A stretch of DNA of 64,000 bases from Halobaculum sp. XH14. Lineage in GTDB: Archaea; Halobacteriota; Halobacteria; Halobacteriales; Haloferacaceae. The notes below the pieces were generated by a model that saw only the letters and a program-made list of their open reading frames with translations, was not told the DNA's origin and made no database searches. Made by a program: the position numbers and the translations under genes. Below, piece by piece: positions 34,360 to 41,539 of this stretch. How positions within the stretch are numbered: position 1 is the stretch's first letter; each line of letters begins with the position of its first letter. The stretch lies in NCBI RefSeq assembly GCF_032116555.1, contig NZ_CP134949.1:372001-436000 (forward strand), given 5' to 3'.

Positions 34360-35238
34360 ATGACCACGCAGGGTGGACCCCCTCGCATCGACCACGTGAC
34401 GATCGCGGGGCGGGACCTGGACGCACTCGAGGCGGCGTTCGAACGGGTCGGGATCGACCCGGAGTACGGCGGCAGACACGAGTCGTCGGTGACCCACATG
34501 TCGGTGGTCGGGTTCGCGGACGGCACGTACGTCGAACTCCTCGGGAAGGCGGAACCGGGGACGGCAGACTTCTGGGACGCCCACATCGACGGCGACGCCG
34601 GCCCGTGCGCCTGGGCCGTGCGAACCGACGACATCGACGGCGCGACCGAGGCACTCGTGGAGGCGGGCGTCGCGGTCGACGGGCCGTTCCCCTACAGCCG
34701 CGACCGCCCGGACGGGACCACCGCCGAGTGGAAACTCACCTTCCCCGGGGAGGGCGAACCGGGCGAGCTGTTGCCGTTCCTCATCGAGGACGTCACGCCG
34801 AGGAGCCGGCGGGTTCGACCGACCCCGTCCGCCGTCGAGTCGGGGCTCTCGGGGGTCCACACCGTCGTCATCGCGGTCGAGGACCTCGACGGGCCGATCG
34901 AGCAACTCCGGTCCGCGCTCGGGCTCTCCGCGCCGACGCGCGGGCGGGTCGAGCGGGGTCGGCTCGCGGGCAACGCGGCGGCATTCGCGGACGCGCCGGT
35001 GGCCCTCCTCGCGCCCGGAGGGACCGACGGCTGGGTGGAGGACCGCCTGGAACGGGTCGGTCCCGGCCCGTGTGCGTTCCTGTTCGGCGACGCCGGCGAC
35101 GACGTCGATCGGTTCCCCGTCGGCGAGCGGTGCGAGTTCGGGCCGCTGGACGTCGCCCTCCTCGATCCCGACCGCGTCGGTGGCATCGAGCTCCTCGGGA
35201 TCGTGGACGCCGAGGGGGCCGAAGGCGGTCGGTCGTGA
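34360..35238 (+). CDS. VOC superfamily (glyoxalase/dioxygenase-like) protein
   Basis: This 292-residue protein has two related betaalphabetabetabeta units, starting RIDHVTIAGRDLDALEAAFERV and LSGVHTVVIAVEDLDGPIEQL. The first His (IDHVTI) is a likely metal ligand. The second module has H in GVHTVV, but its terminal Glu is less clear. Similar proteins include glyoxalase-like domain 3 family members and extradiol-type enzymes. It may be an isomerase or ring-cleaving dioxygenase. The ATG at 34360 is the usual start. Confidence 0.8.
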   Translation: MTTQGGPPRIDHVTIAGRDLDALEAAFERVGIDPEYGGRHESSVTHMSVVGFADGTYVELLGKAEPGTADFWDAHIDGDAGPCAWAVRTDDIDGATEALVEAGVAVDGPFPYSRDRPDGTTAEWKLTFPGEGEPGELLPFLIEDVTPRSRRVRPTPSAVESGLSGVHTVVIAVEDLDGPIEQLRSALGLSAPTRGRVERGRLAGNAAAFADAPVALLAPGGTDGWVEDRLERVGPGPCAFLFGDAGDDVDRFPVGERCEFGPLDVALLDPDRVGGIELLGIVDAEGAEGGRS

Positions 35239-35287
35239 CCGTCCGCGGCGGGAGTTCGTCACCGGAACGCCCCGACCCGGACCGTCC

Positions 35288-36325
35288 TCAATCCTGCACG
35301 AACAGCACTTTCCCGTACAGCTCCCGATCGTCCATCTTCCGGAACGCGGTGTCGTACTCGGACAGCGGGTAGGTCTCCTGGATCACGGGCTCGATCGTTC
35401 CGTCCCAGACGTACCCACAGAGCTCCTCGAGTTCGTGGGGGAGCGCCCCCGAACTCCCGACGAGATCGAGCTGGCGGATGAACAGGAGCCGGAGCTCGGT
35501 TTCCGGGTTGGGGCCGGCGGTCGCACCGGAGGTGATCAACCGACCGCCGTCCCGGAGCGACCGCATCGAGTCGGTCCACGTGGGGCCGCCGACGCAGTTG
35601 TACACGGCGTCGACGCCGGTCTCCCCCGTCAGTTCCCAGATCCGCTTCGAGAACGACTCCTCGACGTAGTTGATGACGTGGTCGACGCCGAGATCGCGGA
35701 GGAACTCCGCCTTCGCTTCGGTGCTGGTCGTCGCGTACAGCGTGTCCACGTTGAACACGGCGTCGGCGATCTGGACCGCGAACGTGCCGACGCCGCCCGT
35801 CGCCCCGACGATCAGCGCCTCCTCGGTCGGCCGGAGGTCCCCTCTGGTCGCCAGTGCGCGCCAGGCGGTCCCGCCGGCGGTCGGGACCGCGCAGGCGGTC
35901 TCCAGCGACACGTCGTCCGGGACGGGGATGAGCGCGTGGGCCGGGACCGCGACGAACTCGGCGTGGCCGCCACGGCGCATCTCCCCGAGCATCTCGAAGT
36001 CAGGGCACGACAGGTGCTCGCCGCGTTCGCAGGCGGGACACGACCGACACGACAGGTACGGGTTCACCAGCACGCGGTCGCCTTCCTCCCACGCGGTGAC
36101 GCTCTCACCGGCGTCAGCAACGGTGCCGGCGACGTCGCCGCCGGTCCAGAAGGGGTAGCCGGGGACGTAATGGTCGAGCTCCCTGACCGCGAAGAGGTCC
36201 ATGTAGTTGAGCGCCGACGCTTTCACGTCGATCAGTACCTCCTCGGGCCCGGCGGTCGGTCGATCGACCCGCAACAGTTCGTAGTTCTCGATCGGTCCGT
36301 GCTCGTGGAACCCGACAGCCTGCAT
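35288..36325 (-). CDS. Zinc-containing quinone oxidoreductase / medium-chain dehydrogenase
   Basis: This 345-residue MDR-family protein has GGDVAGTVADAGE, a structural zinc lobe with four cysteines in CRSCPACERGEHLSC, and the Rossmann motif VGATGGVGTFAVQ. The catalytic zinc position reads NYMDLF instead of the alcohol dehydrogenase Cys, as in quinone oxidoreductases. It is probably NAD(P)H-dependent and reduces an enone or quinone. The ATG at 36325 (MQAVGFHEHG) is chosen; another lies four codons upstream at 36337. It is the last recognisable gene of the island. Confidence 0.9.
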   Translation of the reverse strand: MQAVGFHEHGPIENYELLRVDRPTAGPEEVLIDVKASALNYMDLFAVRELDHYVPGYPFWTGGDVAGTVADAGESVTAWEEGDRVLVNPYLSCRSCPACERGEHLSCPDFEMLGEMRRGGHAEFVAVPAHALIPVPDDVSLETACAVPTAGGTAWRALATRGDLRPTEEALIVGATGGVGTFAVQIADAVFNVDTLYATTSTEAKAEFLRDLGVDHVINYVEESFSKRIWELTGETGVDAVYNCVGGPTWTDSMRSLRDGGRLITSGATAGPNPETELRLLFIRQLDLVGSSGALPHELEELCGYVWDGTIEPVIQETYPLSEYDTAFRKMDDRELYGKVLFVQD

Positions 36326-36824
36326 TGTTGACCCCATACTCGGTGGGGGTTTCGTCGGCTTCGGCAAATAACCGCCCCCTCGGGAGAAGCTTTCCCCGAA
36401 CGTGCGGCAGTTCTCCCGAGTCGAGTCAGTTCGCACGCGCCGACAAGTTAAGATATACTGTTAATTGTGTTATCTAGTATAAATTCTGCTACTATCTGGG
36501 CGTGCTCACGTGCGACTCCCACGTGGTCGTTCTGAACCCGAGTGAAAACTGGGATGTGAGTCTCCTGCGCATCGTTGAGGGTGCTTGATCGTTCTCCCGC
36601 TCCGATCCAGGGCGGCATCCCCCTTCATCGCGTGACTCGCTCAGTTCGCCGCGGCGAGTGGGAGTGTCCATGGCGGCCCAGCAGTACGTACTGAACCGCG
36701 TCAAAGCGCCTGCCCGTAACCGATACTGAACGTCCGCTCTGTCGAACGAAGCGTCTCGAGCACGGCGCACTCATGGCCCGACGGTCAGTGTCGTCAGGCA
36801 CCCTTCTGGACTCACACCGTCCCT

Positions 36825-36862
36825 GATATATATGAACTCTTATATAAATATAAATTTGCCAT
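36825..36862. promoter_or_regulatory. AT-rich patch with overlapping TATA elements
   Basis: Runs of TATATA and TATAAATATAAATTT occur in about 38 bp of otherwise GC-rich DNA. This could be a strong archaeal promoter or a DNA-unwinding element. No clear gene follows on either strand. Confidence 0.4.
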
Positions 36863-37215
36863 TAAACGGGTTCCTTCATGATTCTCATCTTTCGAGGCGA
36901 GCAAGCGCTCCCGTTCGGGATCAACCCAGCAGTGACCCCGCTGACGGCTTTCGCTGCCCCATGACGAACGTCCCCGTCCGACCGCTCGAACGCCGGCACC
37001 TGCGCGACATACCGTCCCATCACACGCCAGTTCGATCGACCACGGTCGCAACCCGATCGAGCCACTCACCGACGGTCGAGACAGTTGTCGCTGACACGGG
37101 AACGGAAGTTCGACTCACCTCGCGGTTCCCACGGTGCGACCCGTTCTACCATAAATTCAGAGGTCAGTTCGTCTCTATCGCCGAAATCCGCGTCTCAGTG
37201 ACCCGCTCCAAAACC

Positions 37216-37294
37216 GGGGTTGGACATCTCAAACGGGGAAAAACCGCTGAGCAACCCGATTTCGGCCGTTTCAGCTCGAAAAAGGTCCAACCCC
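37216..37294. repeat. Inverted-repeat pair 1 (GGGGTTGGAC...GTCCAACCCC)
   Basis: GGGGTTGGAC at 37216 and its exact complement GTCCAACCCC ending at 37294 enclose about 59 nt. A transcript could fold into a stem of 10 bp or more. Confidence 0.65.
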
Positions 37295-37324
37295 GCTCAG
37301 AGACCGAGAGAACGGGCAGAAATC

Positions 37325-37530
37325 GGGGCTGGACATTTTCCCCCTCGCTCACACGGCGCCGAGGGGGCGGTCTCGACATGAACAAGGGGTGTTCGACGGA
37401 ACGAATAATTGCCCGTCTGAGCACGGTAATCGCCAGAATTCGGGCGAATCAGGGCGTTACTCGGACCAACGAACCGATCAGTTCGACGCCACGAACGTAT
37501 CACGCTATCCGTCCAGAAAAATGTCCAGAC
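37325..37530. repeat. Inverted-repeat pair 2 (GGGGCTGGACATTTTC...GAAAAATGTCCAGAC)
   Basis: CTGGACATTTTC near 37329 matches GAAAAATGTCCAG at 37516-37528 on the opposite strand. The enclosed segment is about 175 nt. Confidence 0.55.
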
Positions 37531-37913
37531 CTGTTGAGCCCCGCTGTTTCAAAACACCAGAGTGCGGATAGGAACCCAGGATCGTTCGCGGAGATCGATG
37601 CAGTTGGTTCCGGGAGCAGTTCCACGCGAAGCGAAGCGTTTCGATGCGTCGGCTGGCGGCCGTCCCGGTCGTGGACTGTGGCTCAACTGCCCACAGCATG
37701 CTGTACAGCAGGGTAGCTTTCGGTTCGCGGTCGGCTACTCCACTCTCTCATCGTGAGTACCCGAACGCCACCGTGACCAAGTCGCCCCGACTGTTTCATC
37801 TCGAGCGCTCCCGACGCGTTTTCTCCGCCAGGGACGGCTTCAGATGCAGCGGGATCAGCTGGGTCCGCAATCGGGTCAGACCCCAGATATCGCCGTTCCC
37901 TCGGCGATTAACC

Positions 37914-38053
37914 GGGGTTGGACGTCTCGAGATGGGATGTGTACCGGGTGAGTTTCCCGTCGAGAGCCGATCTGACCCGTAAGATCGACCGAATTGGGAT
38001 CGGATCCGTTCGGGGGAAGATCGGCCAGATCGGGCCGAAAATGTCCAGCCCCT
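37914..38053. repeat. Inverted-repeat pair 3 (GGGGTTGGACGT...ATGTCCAGCCCC)
   Basis: GGGGTTGGACGT at 37914 faces ATGTCCAGCCCC ending near 38052. Pairing includes G-U-type and one mismatch. It has the same motif and orientation pattern as pairs 1 and 2. Confidence 0.6.
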
Positions 38054-38239
38054 CCTGGCGGATCGGGCTCGCCGGCGATTTTACGGTCAGATTCGGCTCT
38101 CGTGGCCGATCTCGTATTTGACAACGATATGAAGAGTGGTGGCCGTGTCGCCGGTGACCGGTACGTCCCGGGCCCCCGGGGCACCGTTCACCGCCGGTCG
38201 ACAATCACCCGATCGATGAACAACTATCAATGTGCGATC

Positions 38240-39493
38240 TCACCGAGTCACGGCGAGCGGTTCCCGGAGCGTCCACTCGTCGGTCGTGGGGTCGAGTCGG
38301 TGTGGTTCGGCACCCCGTTCCGCGAGGATGCCCGCGTGGTACAGCATCGCCTTCAGCTGGAAGACCGTCGGCGAGTGATAGACGTGGCCGTCCGCGAGCG
38401 TCTCGACCCTGAGGTCCCCGTCCGCGTCCAGCACGCGACCCCGGACGTCCTCGGTGCCCCGGACGAACAGCTCGACGGTGAACGTCGGATGCTGGACGTG
38501 CATCCACTCGACCAGGTCGACGAGTGACGGCTCGGCGATGCCGTCGTCGTGCATCGTCTGGAGCTCCTCGACGAGCAGTTGCGTCGCGGGGTACGCCCAG
38601 ACGACGCGTCTGGTCAGCACGCCCCACTCGGGCGCGAGCTCGCAAAAGCGCGTCCGTGACCCCTGCCACTCCTCGAACGCGTACAGTGCGGCGTCGGCCG
38701 ACCCGTAGCGGTCCAGCGCGAAGCGGATCACCTCCTCGCCGAGCGGCGTGAGACGTTTCCCCCGGGGCCGTTCGTCCACGAGTCCGAGGAACGCTGCCCC
38801 CGTCCGAGCGCTCTCGACCGCGCCCACGACGCGTTCGGCGAGCACCGAGTCGGTGTCGGCAGGGTGATAGCGCGCGAGCGGATACGCGAGGTAGTTCTTC
38901 GGGTGGTTCAGCCCGAACGACCTGTCGGCGACTCCCTGCGCGGTCGCCTGAAAGCGGATCGCCGTCGCGTCGTCGGAGGTTCGGTTCCCGACGACGCGCG
39001 GCACGCCGAGCGGGTCGACGGTCCCGTCGTCCGCGACGGCGAGGACGCCGACGTTGAGTTCGCGGGCGAGCGTCCGGGCCGACCCCGAGATCGCGTCGGC
39101 CGGCGCGGCGACGAACGCGGCGTTCGCCTCGTGGAGCCGGTCGTGCGCCTGGACGACGCCCCGTTCGACGTCGACGCCACCGGCGCCGGTGTGGCCCTTC
39201 GCCTCGACGGCGATCAGCGGCGGCTGCTCGCCGAAGCGCTCGACCGCGAGGAGGTCCGACTCGAGCGTTCGGACGCCGACGAGATCCGGGTAGCCCGAGC
39301 CCAGCCTGACGTGGTTGAACGGGGCGAGCTGCTCGCGGACGTCCGCTGGTATTCGCTGGTCGGGCAGCCACTCCTCCATCGCGAACTGCGTGTCCGCGAC
39401 GGCGTACGCGTTCCCGTCGCCGGTCGCCGGAAAGAGGCGGCGCTTGGCGTGGGCGAGCACCCGTGGTTCCGACAGCGCCGCCGCGCCTGCCAT
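38240..39493 (-). CDS. Uncharacterised protein with PD-(D/E)XK-like nuclease motif
   Basis: This is a 417-residue protein of unknown function. The N-terminal third has a pattern that fits a PD-(D/E)XK nuclease core: a YPDLVGVRT strand with its Asp, followed about 25 residues later by LIAVEAKGHTG, where Glu and Lys form the E-x-K pair. Next comes a conserved VDVERGVVQAHDRL helix. The remainder is helical and may recognise DNA. It stands alone between the non-coding gap and the HxlR gene. It could be an orphan restriction-type protein or a haloarchaeal repair nuclease. Confidence 0.65.
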   Translation of the reverse strand: MAGAAALSEPRVLAHAKRRLFPATGDGNAYAVADTQFAMEEWLPDQRIPADVREQLAPFNHVRLGSGYPDLVGVRTLESDLLAVERFGEQPPLIAVEAKGHTGAGGVDVERGVVQAHDRLHEANAAFVAAPADAISGSARTLARELNVGVLAVADDGTVDPLGVPRVVGNRTSDDATAIRFQATAQGVADRSFGLNHPKNYLAYPLARYHPADTDSVLAERVVGAVESARTGAAFLGLVDERPRGKRLTPLGEEVIRFALDRYGSADAALYAFEEWQGSRTRFCELAPEWGVLTRRVVWAYPATQLLVEELQTMHDDGIAEPSLVDLVEWMHVQHPTFTVELFVRGTEDVRGRVLDADGDLRVETLADGHVYHSPTVFQLKAMLYHAGILAERGAEPHRLDPTTDEWTLREPLAVTR

Positions 39494-39630
39494 GGTTCGG
39501 GGTTTCGGGGGTGGTACATGAAGGTTCAGGTGGAGGCGGAGCTGAGGGAGCGAGATGCGTCGTGCTGTCTCTCGGAATGCCCGTGGGACCGACGGACGAG
39601 AGCGACGGGCCACCGGCTCGATTGCCCAGA

Positions 39631-40104
39631 CTATGGAAGCTCGTCCTGCCGGCGTGCCCACGCGAGCAGCGGGTCCAGCCGCTCGCACAGCTCCTCGCCC
39701 GAACCCGTCAGCTCGTACTCGACGCGGGGCGGGATCTCGTCGTACTGCTCGCGGGAGAGATACCCCGCCTCGACGAACTCCTCGAGCCGCGCGGACAGCG
39801 TCGAACTGCTCACGTCGCCGAACGCGTCCTCGATCTCGCCGTACCGCACCGGCCCGACCGCGCCGACGACACAGACGAGCTGCATCGCGTACGTCCGGCT
39901 GAGCAGGTCCATGACGCCGCCCAGCGGACAGTAGCACGCGGCCGGTTCCCCGGTCGATTCCGTCGGTTCCACCGGTTCGGTCGATTTCGCCGACTCAACC
40001 GACCCCGCCGACTCGTCCGACTCCGCTGATTCTACCGATTTCGCCGATTCTGGCGATTCTGCCGATTCCGTCGTTTCAGGCCGGCTCCCCGTTCGTCCCG
40101 TCAT
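39631..40104 (-). CDS. HxlR-type winged-helix regulator with repetitive N-terminus
   Basis: This 157-residue regulator has a C-terminal HxlR-like winged helix (about residues 60-150: RYGEIEDAFGDVSSSTLSARLEEFVEAGYL) with a CYCP motif just before it. The N-terminal 55 residues are low-complexity, a degenerate run of Glu-Ser-Ala units (AESPESAKSVESAESDES). HxlR proteins are often sensors of electrophiles or metals through cysteines. It is divergent from the MerB-like gene with a 77-bp shared promoter region, so it may control it. Confidence 0.85.
   Translation of the reverse strand: MTGRTGSRPETTESAESPESAKSVESAESDESAGSVESAKSTEPVEPTESTGEPAACYCPLGGVMDLLSRTYAMQLVCVVGAVGPVRYGEIEDAFGDVSSSTLSARLEEFVEAGYLSREQYDEIPPRVEYELTGSGEELCERLDPLLAWARRQDELP
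39965..40075. repeat. Degenerate 9-nt tandem repeat within the HxlR gene
   Basis: About ten imperfect copies of GCCGATTCN-like units (NNNGATTC) encode the acidic Glu/Ser-rich N-terminus. The array may vary in length between strains. Confidence 0.6.
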
Positions 40105-40147
40105 AGCTTCGTTCGAGCACACCTGGTTCGATGCTTCGGACTCGACA

Positions 40148-40154
40148 GTATATG
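40148..40154 (+). promoter_or_regulatory. TATA box of the MerB-like gene
   Basis: GTATATG lies 28-34 nt before the ATG at 40182 in the divergent spacer with the HxlR gene. Confidence 0.5.
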
Positions 40155-40181
40155 TGCTTTGGATCTCGAAGTAACGGCTGC

Positions 40182-40874
40182 ATGTCGGATTCCAGGTGCC
40201 GTTGCTGTGACCCCACGGACGCACCGACGACCGACCGTCCCGCGTCGACGGACCGCTGGCTCGACGAGCGCCCGGCGGGCGACGCGTCGCTCCCGCCCGA
40301 CGTGGCCGACCGCATGAACGAGTTCTACGGGACGTCGATCGGGACGATCGACGAGTTCGTGGCCGCGACCCGCGTCGCGACGGGTGGCGGCGCGATCGCC
40401 CGCGAGGACCTCTGTCACGTCGAGGTGGAGACACCCCACGTCGCCAGGACGGCCGGGGAGCGCCACCACTTCCGGTGTTTCCTCGACGGGATCGCGCTCG
40501 CGTTCATCGCCGAGGAGCCGGTCGAGATCAGCACCGTGAGCCCCTCCGGAGCGCCGATCGAACTCGACGCGACGCCCGACGGCGACGTCGCTGCGACGCC
40601 GTCCGAGGCGGTGATGTCGCTGGGGATCGCGGCGGACGTGGCGACCGGCGACGACACGGCGTCCGTCGACGACGCAGCGACCGGTGACGATACGGCCCAC
40701 GTCGACGGCGCGCCGGCCGTCGAGGCCGTCTACGGGGCCGTCTGCCCGGCCGTGAAGGCGTTCCCCTCGCGGGAGCACTACGAGGGCTGGGCGGCGGGCG
40801 TCGACGCCGCCACCGTCGGGCTCCCGCTTCCGCTCGGAGCGTCGATCGCCGCCGCCCTGACGGGGGAGCGTTGA
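40182..40874 (+). CDS. merB: MerB-like alkylmercury (organomercurial) lyase
   Basis: This 230-residue protein has the MerB active-site pattern: C99 and D102 in RCFLDGIALAF correspond to the first Cys and Asp, and C188 in VCPAVKAFPSREHYEGW to the second Cys. MerB breaks carbon-mercury bonds, yielding Hg(II). Odd features are a Cys-rich N-terminus (RCRCCD) and a 36-bp tandem duplication coding ATGDDTASVDDA-type repeats (residues 154-177) between the catalytic residues. No merA or merR is in the window. The next gene starts 1 nt after the stop codon. Confidence 0.88.
   Translation: MSDSRCRCCDPTDAPTTDRPASTDRWLDERPAGDASLPPDVADRMNEFYGTSIGTIDEFVAATRVATGGGAIAREDLCHVEVETPHVARTAGERHHFRCFLDGIALAFIAEEPVEISTVSPSGAPIELDATPDGDVAATPSEAVMSLGIAADVATGDDTASVDDAATGDDTAHVDGAPAVEAVYGAVCPAVKAFPSREHYEGWAAGVDAATVGLPLPLGASIAAALTGER
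40641..40712 (+). repeat. Tandem 36-bp repeat (2 copies) inside merB
   Basis: Two 12-codon units (40641-40676 and 40677-40712) differ at a few bases and code ATGDDTASVDDA and ATGDDTAHVDGA. The frame is kept. Confidence 0.8.
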
Positions 40875-40875
40875 G

Positions 40876-41520
40876 ATGACGCCCGGTCGGACGCCGGCGT
40901 CGGACCGACCGAAGTCCCTCGCCGAGATTCGGGCGACGTACGCCGAGCAGGCCGAGTCGATCCACCGGTTCGAGCGGGTGAACCGGCTGCTTACCGGCCG
41001 GTACCGTCGCGAGCGGTTCGGGGACGTGACGGGCCGGGTGCTCGACGTCGCCTGCGGGACGGGGACGAACTTCCGCTATCTCCCGGACGGGATCGAACTC
41101 GTCGGCATCGACATCAGCCCGGAGATGCTGGCGAAGGCCGAAGAGCAGCTCGCGGCCCTCGGGATGGACGGGACGCTCCGGAACGTGGACGCGGAGGCGC
41201 TCGAGTTCGAGGACGACGGGTTCGACGCGGTGATCTCGGCGCTCTCGACCTGCACGTTCCCGGACCCCGTGGCCGCGCTCCGGGAGATGGCGCGCGTCTG
41301 TAAGCCGGACGGGACCGTTCGGCTCGTCGAACACGGCCGGAGCGACGTCGCCCCCTTCGCGCGATTCCAGGAGTGGCGTGCGGACGCCCACTACGAGCGG
41401 AACTGTTGCCGATGGACTCAGGAGCCGAGCGCGGTCGTCGCGGCCGCGGGGCTGTCCGTGCGGGATTCGAGCACCGGGCTGTTCGGCACGATCACCACGT
41501 TCGAGATCGACCCCGAGTGA
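40876..41520 (+). CDS. Class I SAM-dependent methyltransferase
   Basis: This 214-residue Rossmann-fold methyltransferase of the UbiE/COQ5-like type has motif I VLDVACGTGTN (about residues 55-65) and motif II VGIDISPEML. Motif IV is ALSTCTFPDPVAAL. The 1-nt spacing to merB makes a two-gene operon very likely. Methylation of an arsenic or mercury compound or of a thiol are possibilities suggested only by context; the cysteines needed for an ArsM-like role are not obvious. A quinone or lipid substrate is also possible. Confidence 0.88.
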   Translation: MTPGRTPASDRPKSLAEIRATYAEQAESIHRFERVNRLLTGRYRRERFGDVTGRVLDVACGTGTNFRYLPDGIELVGIDISPEMLAKAEEQLAALGMDGTLRNVDAEALEFEDDGFDAVISALSTCTFPDPVAALREMARVCKPDGTVRLVEHGRSDVAPFARFQEWRADAHYERNCCRWTQEPSAVVAAAGLSVRDSSTGLFGTITTFEIDPE

Positions 41521-41539
41521 GGCGTATGGACTTGCGGTC

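Larger units (their letters stand above)
36341..38239. other. 1.9-kb non-coding region between catabolic and core regions
   Basis: No convincing gene is found. The longest frame (36832-37716, plus strand) gives a low-complexity Ser/Thr/Arg-rich product with no domain. The region is visibly less GC-rich, with AT-rich patches near 36450-36485 and 36825-36860, and it holds six copies of a 12-nt motif in three convergent pairs. It may be the scar of a lost mobile element or a run of structured RNAs. Confidence 0.6.

Noticed and set aside
37505-37699. Possible transposase remnant in the gene-free region
   Set aside because: A short minus-strand translation has no DDE, HUH or TnpB motif; not supportable.
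36832-37716. 294-codon open frame in the gene-free region
   Set aside because: The translation is Ser/Thr/Arg-rich without hydrophobic or acidic pattern and unlike haloarchaeal proteins; it also runs through the repeat pairs.
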